A DNA stretch of 34,871 bases from the NCBI GenBank assembly GCA_027943245.1, contig JANDJZ010000526.1:1-34871 (forward strand), written 5' to 3'. The notes beneath the pieces are model-generated. The model made no database searches. It saw only the letters and a program-made list of their open reading frames with translations, and was not told where the DNA came from. Shown here piece after piece: positions 11,183 through 21,999 of the stretch. Source of the stretch: Acanthamoeba sp. SK_2022b. Taxonomy: Eukaryota > Discosea > Longamoebia > Acanthamoebidae. The position numbers and the translations under genes were made by a program. Position 1 is the stretch's first letter, and the number at the start of each line of letters is the position of its first letter.

Positions 11183-11685
11183 GTCGTGTCAGCGTGGGCT
11201 TGTGGGGCCGGCCCACAACCAGGCGCAGGAGTACACCCCGGCGTGCGAGCGAGCAAAGGAGGTTTTCGCTGATTTGTGTAGGTTGTTGTTGAGTTGCGCA
11301 AACAAGGAGAAGGACAAAAAAGGGAGAAGGCCAATGGGCTAGCGGCGGGATGTTGTGCCTGCTCGGGTTGGGTGCTCTCGCCATAACAACCAATAGCGGA
11401 AACTGGGAAGGCCCAATCAGAGCCGAACTGCGTTCCGATTAATGAGCGTAAGCCTTCCGATTGCTCCGTCACACTTTTGGCGAGTTCCGCCTCTGGCCTC
11501 GCCACGAAGACCAAGACTGCTCCTCCGTCTATTATAATACCCTTCTAGCTTGCTGATTCGCCGTAAGTCGTGCTCTTGTGCTCGTGTGCTCAAACATTTT
11601 CTTTTGAGGGTTTTGTTGTCTTTTGTGTTGCGCAGCACACTCACAAGCGCTCGGTGTTACTTAAAAATGGCCGAGGCATGCACGC
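11183..11685. promoter_or_regulatory. promoter region with three CCAAT boxes
   Basis: Between the two tandem small-family genes. CCAAT occurs three times on the + strand (11331-11335, 11390-11394, 11413-11417), that is 149-235 bp upstream of the copy B start codon and inverted relative to it. An AT-rich TATTATAATA lies at 11530-11539. The rest should be 3' UTR of copy A. No supported ORF. Confidence 0.4.
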
Positions 11686-12354
11686 TCATCTCTCGGGGCT
11701 TTCGAAGGCGCTGAGAGCGTAGGGCAGGGCTTCGAGCTGGGCCCGCGCGCACCGCTGGTTGAGCTGTCGCCCGCCGTAGCCGTCGCCCGATCGGGGGGAC
11801 AGCGCCAGGGCATCCACCACGTCGCCCCTACGGTCGGCAATGTCGTCATCGCTCACATTCCACCTGCCGCCCATGGCGACCGACCCGTGTTCGTCGTCCG
11901 AGTTACTCCGCTTGGCCTTGCCCACCACCCACTTGGACGCCGCCGAAGGGTCGGGATCGGTGAGCTTGTCCTTGTTCTTGTATCGCAGCCTCTGCTGCTG
12001 CTTCTCCTCGGCGCTCAGCTTTTGAGTCCACTTGACCAGGCCCTGATGCTGGGCTGATGCGCAGTGGTTGTGTCGTTCGAGCTCCTGGCGCTGGAGCTGC
12101 AGGAGTGGTCGGGGCGTGATGCGGTCGGGCGAGGAGGAGGGAGAAGATGAAGCTGAGCTGTCAATCGTTGTGGCCCTTACGTCCTTGCTACTCTTGCTGC
12201 GTCGTAGGAGCGGCAACTTCTTTGCGAAGCCCAGGCCTTTCTTGTTGTTGGGCGAGCGCTTGGTCGTGGTCGAGGTCGGGGCCGGAGTCGTCGGTTCCTC
12301 ATCGGGCTTATGCAAAGGGTTGGCGTACGTTCGGAGCTCCGTGTCGGCCGACAT
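11686..12354 (-). CDS. hypothetical protein, member of a three-gene small family (copy A)
   Basis: An intronless frame of 222 residues from an ATG at 12352-12354. No known domain. The N-terminal third is Thr/Ser/Pro-rich and then carries the basic box F-A-K-K-L-P-L-L-R-R-S-K-S-S-K-D-V. The middle has G-L-V-K-W-T-Q-K-L followed by a charged Q/E/R helix. The C terminus has R-A-Q-L-E-A-L-P-Y-A-L-S-A-F. These three boxes recur in the same order in copies B and C. The R-R-S-K-S pattern fits a phosphorylation or 14-3-3 site; the L-L-R-R basic helix might touch membranes; both are inference. It starts a divergent pair with the nucleotidyltransferase gene, 510 bp apart. Confidence 0.65.
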   Translation of the reverse strand: MSADTELRTYANPLHKPDEEPTTPAPTSTTTKRSPNNKKGLGFAKKLPLLRRSKSSKDVRATTIDSSASSSPSSSPDRITPRPLLQLQRQELERHNHCASAQHQGLVKWTQKLSAEEKQQQRLRYKNKDKLTDPDPSAASKWVVGKAKRSNSDDEHGSVAMGGRWNVSDDDIADRRGDVVDALALSPRSGDGYGGRQLNQRCARAQLEALPYALSAFESPER

Positions 12355-12864
12355 CCTTCTTCACCTCCTCCCTACCCTCTACTCCCTAGTGTGTTTTCCT
12401 CTTCTTCTTCTTCTTGCCTTTGCTTCTTTCTCTCACGTCGTTTTCGTGTGGCGTAGTGTAGTGTAGTCGCGTCGCGCGTGGAAGCTGCTGGGCTCGTTCC
12501 CTTTGTCTGTCAAGTCGTTTTGGTGGCGGTCTTCCTCTCAACGTCCGTGGTCTCCCTGGTTGTGTCTCTAGGGGTGGTGAAGTGTGGTGTTCGGTGTTTT
12601 TGCTTTTGCGCTCTCGCTTTGTCGGCGGTGTACTGATTGGAGCCGCCATAATAATTATAGATCCGGTCGAAGCTCAAGCCACGCCATCGAGACAACATGG
12701 TACCTCTGCATCTTCATTGGACTCTACCTAGCGCAGCCAAGATCCCGCGCCTACCTAACTACCATTTCTTGGGAATTTTGGTGTAACATGCCTCTCATTC
12801 CTTGAACTTTCTCGTTATCTTTTGCGCCTTATTATCCTATCTGGTTCATGTCTCGCCACCCGTG
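12355..12864. promoter_or_regulatory. divergent intergenic region
   Basis: Holds the upstream regions of copy A (-) and the nucleotidyltransferase (+). An inverted CCAAT box (ATTGG, 12636-12640) is followed by an AT-rich ATAATAATTATAG (12649-12661). A GTAGTGTAGTGTAGTCGCGTCGCG stretch near 12454-12477 is a short irregular repeat. The side next to copy A is pyrimidine-rich on the + strand. No coding exon could be supported. Confidence 0.4.
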
Positions 12865-14073
12865 ATGGAGTTGCCTGCAAGTGAGCACGAGGCCCTCGTG
12901 CCGGGCCTACTGCTCAAGCTGGGGCTGCCTGACGGGCTCGTGCTGGCGGTCTACCAATACGGCTCCAGGTGTGCTGTAGTGCAGTTATTCCTTTCCCCCC
13001 CACCACTAACTGTTAACGGGGCCAGGGTATGCGGGACGGCGTGGGCGGGGTCCGACTGGGACTTCACCATCGTGGTGGACGACGCCTTCGACCCGACGGC
13101 GCCCGACATGTGCCAGGTAGGTCCACTTCCACGACTCTGCGGTTAGACGCGCCTGTCCGTCCAACGACGTGCACTGCTCAGGGGCGCACGGTGGCGGTGG
13201 AGAACATCGACGCCAACGTCCACCACAAGGCCCACTTCATCGAGCTCATACGGTTGGCCCAACACTCCCGTGCAGATGACCGCTATGTTGAGCGCGCGTG
13301 ACTGATGCCTCCTCCAGCAACCACGACATGCGCGCGCTCACGTGCCTTTGGCTGCCGCCCCGGCATGTGTGGCGAGAGACTGTCGACTTTGCTTCCCACT
13401 TCCAATTAGACTTGGGTATCGTGTGCAGTTGTGCTCGCCTCGTGCACGCTGGTTGAGTGACGCGTGGTGCGTTGGCCAGCCTCCTTAAGGAATCCAGTGA
13501 GCACCATCTCCAGCAAGGCGTTTGGCTACGCCACCATATGCTTCCGCGAGGGACGTACGAGAAAGGCAAAGAAGAACCTCATCCACTCCATCAGGTAGGG
13601 CAGCATTACAGCATTGAATCCCACGCTTGCACGCGTAGTGAGCTCATCGAGACGACGCACGCACACGCGCACGCCAAGCAAGGTATCTGCTGTACGGCAT
13701 CCAGATCGCTGAGCGAGGGCGGATCGATGACTACACGGACGGGAACGACTACTACTTCCGACTTATGCAGAGCGCGGAGGGCCAGAGCGACAACGACGAC
13801 AGTCAAGCAGAAGACCAGGACTCTGCAGAGGACAACGAAGCGGTCAAGGAGGAGTACAAGCGGATTGCCAAGGACATCCACGCACGCTTCGACCGGCTGC
13901 TCCCACCCAAGGCCAAACGACCGCGAAAGCCGCGGCGCCGAAAGGAGGGCCAGACATCGACCGAGAAGACGAGCTGCCGTCATCGCCACGAGGGCGACAA
14001 CGGCGCCGACGTTGAGCCAGCCGACACCTTCGCTGACATCGATGACGGCGCTGCACATCACACGCACGTGTGA
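12865..14073 (+). CDS. predicted nucleotidyltransferase (pol-beta fold), RlaP-like
   Basis: Six exons, 12865-12968, 13026-13116, 13182-13252, 13318-13415, 13480-13594 and 13683-14073, give 289 residues. The nucleotidyltransferase signature is intact after splicing: Y-G-S-R-V-C-G-T-A at 32-40 and S-D-W-D-F, with the metal-binding pair Asp45 and Asp47. Later blocks (V-S-T-I-S-S-K-A-F, K-A-K-K-N-L-I-H-S-I-R-Y-L-L-Y-G-I-Q-I-A and G-R-I-D-D-Y) match the helical part seen in stand-alone predicted nucleotidyltransferases of the RlaP type. The substrate is unknown. The last exon adds an acidic stretch, then a basic K-R-P-R-K-P-R-R-R-K tail that resembles a nuclear signal. An acceptor 33 nt further on (13512) is a possible alternative for exon 5. 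The stop codon faces the next gene with 38 bp between. Confidence 0.8.
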
Positions 14074-14111
14074 AGATTCACAGGCTTTTCATATGGCGGT
14101 TTTCCCAAGCC

Positions 14112-15295
14112 TCAGTCGCTCTCGCTCTCTTCTTGCTTCACCACCGGGCGATGGCGCCCAGTGGGCGTCTGCTTCGCGCGCTTTCTGGCCCGCTGGCGCT
14201 GGCGCTGGCGCTCTTGCGCCACTAGAGCCCGCTTTCGGCTGACCTCTCTCTTCTTGCGCTCCATGTCCGCGTAGTACTGGCTCACGAGACGCCGCCTCTT
14301 GATTTCGAGCTTCCGCAGCCTGCGTTCGTGGTCGTCGGCCAGGGACATGTGGTCTTCTGCTTCCACCCAGTCCGACGCATCCTGCTCTCTCTCCCTTGTC
14401 GCCCCTCGCGCCTGCTCGCTGTGGCTCGGGCCGCTCTCGGCCGGCTCCCCCTGTTTTGTTTGTCTCGTTGAGTAAGCACACATGGGCAGCTGGGCGGCAT
14501 ATATATGTGTAGGGGCGACCGGATTGGGAAGGGACGGATCGTAGCCCAGGTATTCCTCGCTCGCGCCATCGACTTCACTTGCGTACGCCTCTGTTTGTTC
14601 ATCTCCGTATTCATTGGCTTCTGCTTCCTCTCCTTCTTCCTCCTCTTCCTCCTCCTCCGGCGCTTCTCCCTCTGGGACCACGAAGTCTTCCCATTTGCGA
14701 TTCTTCTGGCATTGAAACAGGAACAGCAACGACTCAGCTTTCGCCCGTGCGGGCAGCGAGGAGGCCAGTACCAACTGATAGTTGGTCCACTTGGCGGTTT
14801 GGCGTACGAACGACCTTTGCAGCTCTTTGGCTTGGGCGAAGCTGTTCGGCAGCTGGTGGCGACCGAACGCACGCACCAAGTCGCGGTAGAGCTCCCTCCA
14901 CGCTGGTCGCCCCCTGATGCGTGCCACGTAGCGCCCTTCTTGTTGTTAAAGGAGAAGAAGGCGTACGCTTGCCGTTCTCACGAACCTTGGTGGTTGCCTG
15001 ATACGACAATGCTCAGCTGTAGCAGGTCGAAGCCGCCCCTGGTTAGGTTCGCCAGCTCAGGCGGGTTGGAGAGGGCGTAGGTGACCCCGCCCAGGACGAC
15101 CCTCACGGTCTCATCTGCTCGTCTGTGCTGCTTCCAGTAGCGCGGAGGCGGATGGCCGCACCTGCACCAATGTATCACCTCTGCTCCAACAGAGCAAGCT
15201 GTCAGGGCCAACAGTTCAGGCTGTACGGCTAACGTACCGCTTTCCATCGTCTTGTGGTCTTCGTGACAGGTGAATCGAGCCTCTTCAAGTCGCAT
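14112..15295 (-). CDS. unrecognised protein with Cys/His cluster and basic coiled-coil tail
   Basis: Three exons, 15238-15295, 14986-15180 and 14112-14935, join in phase 1 both times to give 358 residues from an ATG at 15293-15295. The first 35 residues hold F-T-C-H-E-D-H and then H-W-C-R-C-G-H-P-P-P, a C/H spacing that could bind zinc. A block follows with T-V-R-V-V-L-G-G-V-T-Y-A-L, then W-R-E-L-Y-R-D-L-V-R-A-F, which superficially resembles an LYR motif. The middle is a Glu-rich acidic run; the last 70 residues are Arg/Lys/Gln-rich, helical, with nuclear-signal-like clusters and an acidic E-S-E-S-D end. I cannot assign a family. The exon joins rest on consensus GTACGT and GTTCGT donors. Exon 3 alone could be misread as a gene starting at a GTG. 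Confidence 0.6.
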
Positions 15296-15443
15296 CGCTC
15301 ACCCATGAGCAACACCAGGCTAAAGGAGATACCAATCATTCTTGCCACAGTCTTTCAATCGCCTGGTGGCTTGGTGCTGTTGTCAAGTGTTGTGTTGCAA
15401 CCCAAGCACCTTCGCCAAAGAGAAATGCTAAGGCTTTCTTCTG

Positions 15444-15467
15444 TTTTTTTTTTTTTTTTTTTTTTTT
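15444..15467. repeat. poly-T tract before a possible 5' UTR acceptor
   Basis: Twenty-four consecutive T are followed at once by GTAG, then 17 nt later by the F-box start codon. This looks like the pyrimidine tract and acceptor of a 5' UTR intron, though no donor was fixed. Confidence 0.6.
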
Positions 15468-15488
15468 GTAGTTTAGTTGAATGCTCCG

Positions 15489-17718
15489 ATGCTGCCGGAT
15501 GAGGTGTTATTGGAAGTACTCAAATGGCTGTGCCCGCGCGACCTGGTGCACTGCAGCCTCGCCTGCCACCGCCTGCACCGCCTCGCCAGCGATGCCAGCC
15601 TGTGGAGGTACTCCGCTCCGACGAGACCAGAAATAATTAATAATTTTATTCGTGTTTCTGACAAAAGGTCGCTCTGTGCGGCGAGGCTCCCCATGTCGCA
15701 CGCAAAGGACGAAGACGACGTGGCGTCGTGGTACACGAGAAAGGACCTGGATTGGTGGGACAAGGAGCGAACGCAGACATGGCGACAGGCTCACGCGGAG
15801 ATGATCCAAGCGTGCCTCGGTGCGCCGACGCTGACACACTCCGAGGGCGATTCCGGCCTCAGGTGATCCTCACACGCTGTTCTCTCGATAGGTCCGGTAC
15901 AGATGAGGACGCACAGGCTGGAGGCCTCCAAGCGGTGCTACGTCATGGCCGTCAACGGCAAGGCAAGTGCACACACCAGAGTGGCCTGTCAGCGCCTGTT
16001 GTTTCCACATACTTTCTTTGTTGTTGGCTGAGCGCGTCCCTTGCTGGAACAGGCGAAGCGGGCGGCAGTACTCGGCCAGGGCCGTCTTTTCCTGTTCCCA
16101 CGCCTGCTCGACCCCAGGTGCCGTTCGCTCATCCTCGCGCGTTGCGGAAGCTTGCGCACAGCGCACTGGCCGTTGACTGCCTTTGCTCTGTCCTGTTCTC
16201 GAAGTGCAGTCTCCCCGTCGAATCAATTGCGTACCAAAGCGAGCACGAGGCGTTCCAGTGCAAGCAGGTGGACCACAACGATTCCTATCTCTACTGCGTC
16301 GTGCAGTATGCGGGCCCACCCGAGAGCGCTCCGACCGGCGCTGCGCTCTCGTGTCTACACATTCGTAACTGGAGCGACGGCAGCCTCGTCAAGGTTCTCG
16401 CTTCTCCCATGGCGACACACGCAGATGTGGTTGTGTTGACGGTGCCGCGTGCACAGGAGATACCCGGGGTTGACTTGGTCAGCGCTACCTCCTCCCATCT
16501 CGCCGTGTGGCGGCAAAGGTGTCCACCGCGCTCCCCTCCCCTTCCCAAACCCTGCGCTCGTCCAACTCCGGGCTCTGCAAAACAGCGCGTCGACGCTGGA
16601 AGTGTTTGCCGCGAACGGAGAGACGATGCTGTGGTCGACACTGCAAGTCAGCTCGAGACGCGTGCCCCACCTCGCTGCCGATAAAACCGAGACTCACACC
16701 AACGGTAGCCCCCCCCCCCGGTCCTGTTGTCGGCGCTCTGTCACCGTAGCTGTATCCATGCGCACAGGTGCAGTTGGTGTCGCGTCGTTAACTCTACAAC
16801 GGTATTTCTCCATTATTCGAATGTACCGCAACAGGGCTCCTTCTCTACGGCGGCGACGCGTGGCAGCTGCTGGAGCTAGCCACCGGGCGTACTGTGGCGC
16901 AGGTCGCTTGGGTGCCGAGAGACGCCCTCGCCGCTCAGTTTACGCAGTGGCACCTGATTATCGTGTCGCCCGCTTCAATCTGCGGTATGCGCGCCCGTGT
17001 GTGCGTGTGCGAGTGCAATGGTGGGTGTGGGCGTCAATCCTGACCCGTGGGAGGCTGTTAGTGTTGTGGAAGACGGAGTTGGAGACGCCGGCCGAGCCTC
17101 GGCGTCTCACCATAATCGAGAACGGAAAACGGGCCAAGATCCGACTGGTGCGGGCGACCGAGGCAGGCGCTCCGCGTTTCCTTCTCTTTGCGCTCACCGG
17201 TTCTGCCTCGATCGTGTGCTGGGACCTGCCCGCCGAGGTTTGTTCACCCCCAATCGTGGTTGTGCGCGGTTCAGGCCAACAGCTGACGTTGGACCGACGG
17301 CATGGCAGCCGGTTGAGAGTCCCAGGCAGTACGCCGTGTGGCCCGTCGCGAATGCGACGGGCTTGTGCTGTGATAGGTGCCGCGACTCTCCCGCTGCATT
17401 GCTCTTTGACGTTGCACTCGAACTGACTGGGCTGGGCGTTCACATAGCAAACGGTTGATTGTCGTCGTGAATAGCGTACGCTCACTCTGCACCGCGCCAC
17501 GATCCTCGCTTGTCTGACGCGTCAACGTTCGATAGGGAAAGCGGCAACCAGCGAAGTTGGTGGTGTACAGGTTGCGAGACCTCGTGGAATGCAGGGAGCT
17601 GCCAAGAGCGATGTCGCTGGCCCTCCTGCCGCACGCGGGCGCCGTGGTCGCGCTGTGCCGTACGGAAGGATGCAGCCGCTCCAGTGATTGGCAGCTCTGC
17701 AGCTACCTTCCCGAGTAG
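15489..17718 (+). CDS. F-box protein with propeller-like C-terminal region
   Basis: Twelve exons, 15489-15607, 15668-15819, 15892-15962, 16053-16117, 16210-16393, 16457-16518, 16586-16704, 16835-16984, 17062-17237, 17326-17369, 17448-17475 and 17536-17718, give about 450 residues. Residues 1-45 are an F-box: L-P-D-E-V-L-L-E-V-L-K-W-L, then L-V-H-C-S-L-A-C-H-R-L and L-W-R-S-L-C, expected to bind Skp1 in an SCF ubiquitin ligase. A W-x-x-D-K-x-R-T-x-T-W-R-Q segment follows. The rest is beta-rich with WD-like pieces (L-H-I-R-N-W-S-D-G, L-A-V-W-R-Q, L-L-L-Y-G-G-D-A-W, S-I-V-C-W-D-L), probably a divergent propeller that recruits the substrate. Intron 3 needs a GC donor. The 63 nt intron 16394-16456 is open in frame and may be retained. 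Exons 10 and 11 are the least certain; the last exon is clearly coding. Confidence 0.7.
15963..16052 (+). other. non-canonical GC-AG intron (F-box gene intron 3)
   Basis: The donor is AAG followed by GCAAGT, the typical strong GC donor. A nearby GTGCAC donor would put the following exon in a phase that cannot join the next one, so the GC site is favoured. Confidence 0.65.
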
Positions 17719-17997
17719 AACAACTTTGATTTGGGTCGCTACCCGGAAAAAGCAGCGGGCCACTGAGTGGGAGGGAAAAGGTAAGGATTGACCTAATTTG
17801 GTAAGTGGGAGATTCTTTTTGACCTAATATCTCCTCTTGCTCTGAAAACCTTTGCAACATAGAGGCTGCGAAGGGGGGCTCACATCGCGCTTAAGCTGCA
17901 GCGGCGCATCTCGCTCAACGCTACCCCTTCCCTTCCATTCGCGACAGATCTTCTACCTGCTACACTTCACGCGGTCACCTTTTCGCCCATCGATGAG
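17719..17997. promoter_or_regulatory. receptor kinase upstream region
   Basis: 279 bp between the F-box stop and the start codon of the first receptor kinase in the same orientation. It should hold the 3' UTR of one and the promoter of the other. No TATA or CCAAT box is obvious. Confidence 0.3.
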
Positions 17998-20900
17998 ATG
18001 AGTGGGACCCTTCGGTGGTGCCTTCTTCTGCTCACCTTCATCCTGTACCTGCCCGACCCGTGTGTTCCACAAGAAGGTAAAAAGCACCGGTGTCACCCCC
18101 CCCTCCCCTCTACGCAATCCAGTCCTAAATTAGAAAATTAATATTATTATGCAAATAATGCTATTTGTTTTTCACTTGCATTTATTTTGATATTGGTCTG
18201 CAGCCTCTACACAGATCTATGGCGGGGGGAGCGTCTTCTCTAAACAGTTCTTGAACTACTTCACCGAGGCCTATCAGGTACCTTGTGCTGGTCCGAGCCT
18301 ATCGTAACCACTCTAACAAACCTCTTTGCGTTAGTTGGTGCGACGAGATGACGCCATTATCTGTACCTACGGCGGAGCCTCCCACTCGCTCCTCTTCCTC
18401 TTGGCCAGGCCCGACCTTGTACCACTCCTCCACGCTCACTCCGACCGATTTGGTTACCTTGGCTGGAGCAGGCCTGACGGTTTCGTGCGTAACGCAGGAC
18501 TTTGCCGTCGTAGACGCGCCACTCCGCAGAAGCCTTCTTGACAACAACTCCATCGCTCAGTTCCCGCTGGCAGCGCAGCCGGTCGTGGCAATCCACAGCC
18601 TCGACTTGGCCGCACCCTTGGTTCGCCGCTCTATTCTCATTGCATCGGCAATAATGATAATATTATGTATTTATGTTGTTGATTAATTCTCTCATTTTGT
18701 TTTATTCGTAACCAATATCAGGTTCTCGATGGGAAGACTCTGGCTAACATCTGGCTGGGCACCGTAGCGTGGTGGAACGACTCAGCCATCGCCGCGCTTA
18801 ACCCCAATATCACGCTGCCGGGGGAGCCCATTCGCCTGGTGCTGGGCACGGACCTGCCGGGTGGCATCACCCACACCTTCACCAACGCGCTCTCCATGTT
18901 CAGCGATGAGTTCAAGAAGGCGTGGTGGGCCGATGGCACGATCGACACGTTCCGGTGGCCGAGGCTCACGGGCATCGCCAGCCGCACCGTTGAGATTACA
19001 GACAACGGAGCCCTACCGAGCGTCGTGCGCGCCACGCCGTACAGCATTAGCTACTCCACGCTGTCCTGGGCACAAGCACAAGGCGCCAACTATGCCCTTA
19101 TGGTGAACAACGCTGGTACATGTTGTGATGGGCCGCGTTTGATCGCTGTAAGTGACACCTCTAATCTGTGGACTCCAGGGGCGATAGTGACGCCCACCCT
19201 AAAGGCAGTGGACTCGGCCATCAGCGAGGTGGGCGGGAAGCTCTCGGAAACCATGCGCGTACAGGTGGCAAACGGATCGCAGAGCGCCTCCTGGCCGATG
19301 TGCATGCTGCACTACCTGGCCGTACGCAGCAACGCGACGGCGTTGAGCTGCCTCGGCCTCAATTCGCTGCTTTACTTTGCGGCATGGACGCAGCTCACCC
19401 CAATGGCCGTGACCAAAACCCGCGAGCTCGGCTACACTCCTCTCAGCCTGACCTTCAAAGCGTGCGTCCCCTTCTCCCCTTCACCGCATTAATTAATTTT
19501 TTGATCACTTTTTTATTTATTTATTTGTTAGCGCTAACTCCCTCCAATGCATACACAGGAAGATGATCAACAATTTCCAGAAAATAGTTTGTAACGGTGA
19601 GAAGGCGTTCAACAGCGCTCTGTTGATCGGCACCGGCGTGAAAACGATCTCGTTTTCTTCGTGGCCCCAGGAGGTCTACTATTTCCGTGGCTTCGACGCC
19701 GAGTCGTCGATCAGCGATCTCAGTCTCTGTACTCCTTCTCCTACATGCTTTTTGTGTTGTGCTGTGTTTTGGAATGTTCGTCTGGGGCCACCGCAGTGTG
19801 GTTGTGGTGGTGAGTGCCTGTACTGATCTGGCGGAGGCGGATGGGTTCATAGACAACATCGACTTTGGCATTGTTTCTCGTCCGCTCACCCCCGGTGAAT
19901 CCCAGACCCTGTCCGACGTGCCTAGCATTCCATTCACCATGTCTCCGGTCGGCGTTGCCTACAATGTGCGTACTCTCATTGCGCAGCACACCACACCACA
20001 CCACACCACACCACACCACACCACACCACACCACACCACACCACACCACACCACACCACACCACACCACCACACCTCGCCGGCTGCGTTGCTGAAGGATT
20101 TGTTGCACAGGTGCCCGATCTGATTGGTCAGGGCACGCTATTACTCAACCTCACGGTGCTGGCCGATATCCTGCTGGGCAACATCGACACGTGGAACCAC
20201 ACAACCATCCAAGAGCTCAACCCTGACCTTGCGGATGTCCTGCCGGCCGAGCCTATCGTCGTGATCAACGATGACGACGTCGATTCCTTGAGCGTCGTCT
20301 TCAAGGCCCTGAAGCTCGTGAGCTCTGAGTTTGCGGACGTGGTACCCTCATTTCTTTCCCTCCCCCCTCTTTTACCAAGAATCGTAATAGGAATCCATTT
20401 AAAGTGGCGGGCTGACGTGTTTTCCTCGCTAGGGCGATGAGAACGGCACGCGTATCCTGCCCATATTCGACCCGTGGCGCGCGGTAGTGCTACAGCCGCA
20501 AGACAAGGCGACCGTGGTGCTGATGGACACTCCCTACGCGCTGCTGCTGACCGCCTACGACGCCGTGCAGCCCATCAACCACGTGGGCTTTGCTGACCTG
20601 ACCAACGCGGCGGGCAACCGAGTGACCCCATCCTACAACAGCCTCATGGCCGCGGGAGCCGACTTCTTCGCCAGCGGCAGCCTTGTTTGGGGTAAAAACC
20701 CGGTCTCGCTCGACCGCGCGCGCGGGCGTTCGCGTTGCATGATGTAGTAATGATCTCTGTCCGCGCTTCCCGACGGTCAAACAGGCCCGGGACGGGAGAG
20801 CTGGCCGATACCGCTCACGACGTTCATACTCTTCCACCAGCACACCATGATCGACTGCACCAAGGCCAAGGGGATGGCCAGCGTCCAGAGGTTCCTGCAG

Positions 20901-21917
20901 TCCGATCCCAAAGCCCTGACCGCCAGCCAGTACGAGCCACCACCTCTTCTCCCACGTCGACACTCACTCCTACGCAAACGCAAACGCAAACGCAAACGCA
21001 AACGCAAACGCAAACGCAAACGCAAACGCAAACGCAAACGCAAACGCAAACGCAAACGCAAACGCAAACGCAATACAAATAGGTACGTGGCGATATTGAG
21101 TCGCCTGCCGGCCGCGCAGAAGATGTTCTACGAGCTCCAGGAGGCGATGACCTGCGACGGTCAGCCGACGAGCCCAATCTACGGCTGCATCCTGAACGGC
21201 ACACTCTGCTTCGACCACGGCATGTGTCTGCAGGACACTGCCGCGCCCCAGGGCAGGTGCCTGTGCGACAGCGGCTGGCTGGGCACCCACTGCGAGACCG
21301 GGCAGCCGTCGACCGGGACTTCGGGAAGTGACAACAATGTCCCGTCGAGCGCGCAGTTCATTGCTTCCATCGTCTCGCTCGTGCCTGCGGTGCTGATCGT
21401 GCTGCTGGCCGTCAGCGTGAGCGTGGCCTGTATGCTTCGCCGACACCGGCAGGTGCAGGACGAGATATGGGAGGTCGAGGTGGCCGAGCTCGAGATGGGC
21501 GAGCTGCTCGGCGCCGGCGGCTTCGGTGAGGTCTACAAGGCCGTGTGGAAGGGCACCGAGGTCGCCGTCAAGTTCGTGTCGGCCAGCGGCGAGGCCGGCA
21601 GCCCACAGGCGCGTCTACTCGAACGCAGCTTCCGCGAAGAGGTGCTGCAACCAAACAACGACGCCCATCATCATCATCATCATCTCTGGCTGATCTTATT
21701 GTGCGCGCGTGGGCGTGGTGTCAACAGGTGCGGGTGATGACGACATTGCGACATCCCAACGTGGTGCTGTTCATGGCCGCATGCACCAAGCCTCCCAGCA
21801 TGTGCATCGTCATGGAATACATGACCCTGGGCTCGCTCTTCGGCGTACGTTGGCACTCGCCGCTCGTGATTCTTCACTCGTCTGTCCCTCACCCTGCATT
21901 CCTGCCTATGGACCCAC

Positions 21918-21999
<82 letters not shown>

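Noticed and set aside
13457..14242. Separate 261-residue ORF overlapping the nucleotidyltransferase
   Set aside because: It reads through an intron in the wrong frame; the spliced nucleotidyltransferase frame explains the region.
19724..19852. Suspected frameshift in the first receptor kinase
   Set aside because: The first acceptor tried gave the wrong phase, but a donor at 19729 and an acceptor ending at 19852 restore the frame and the expected D-F-G-I segment, so no break is needed.
17998..20929. Bacterial contamination as the source of the PstS-like domains
   Set aside because: The region is cut by typical amoebal introns in phase with the kinase exons, so it belongs to the eukaryotic gene.
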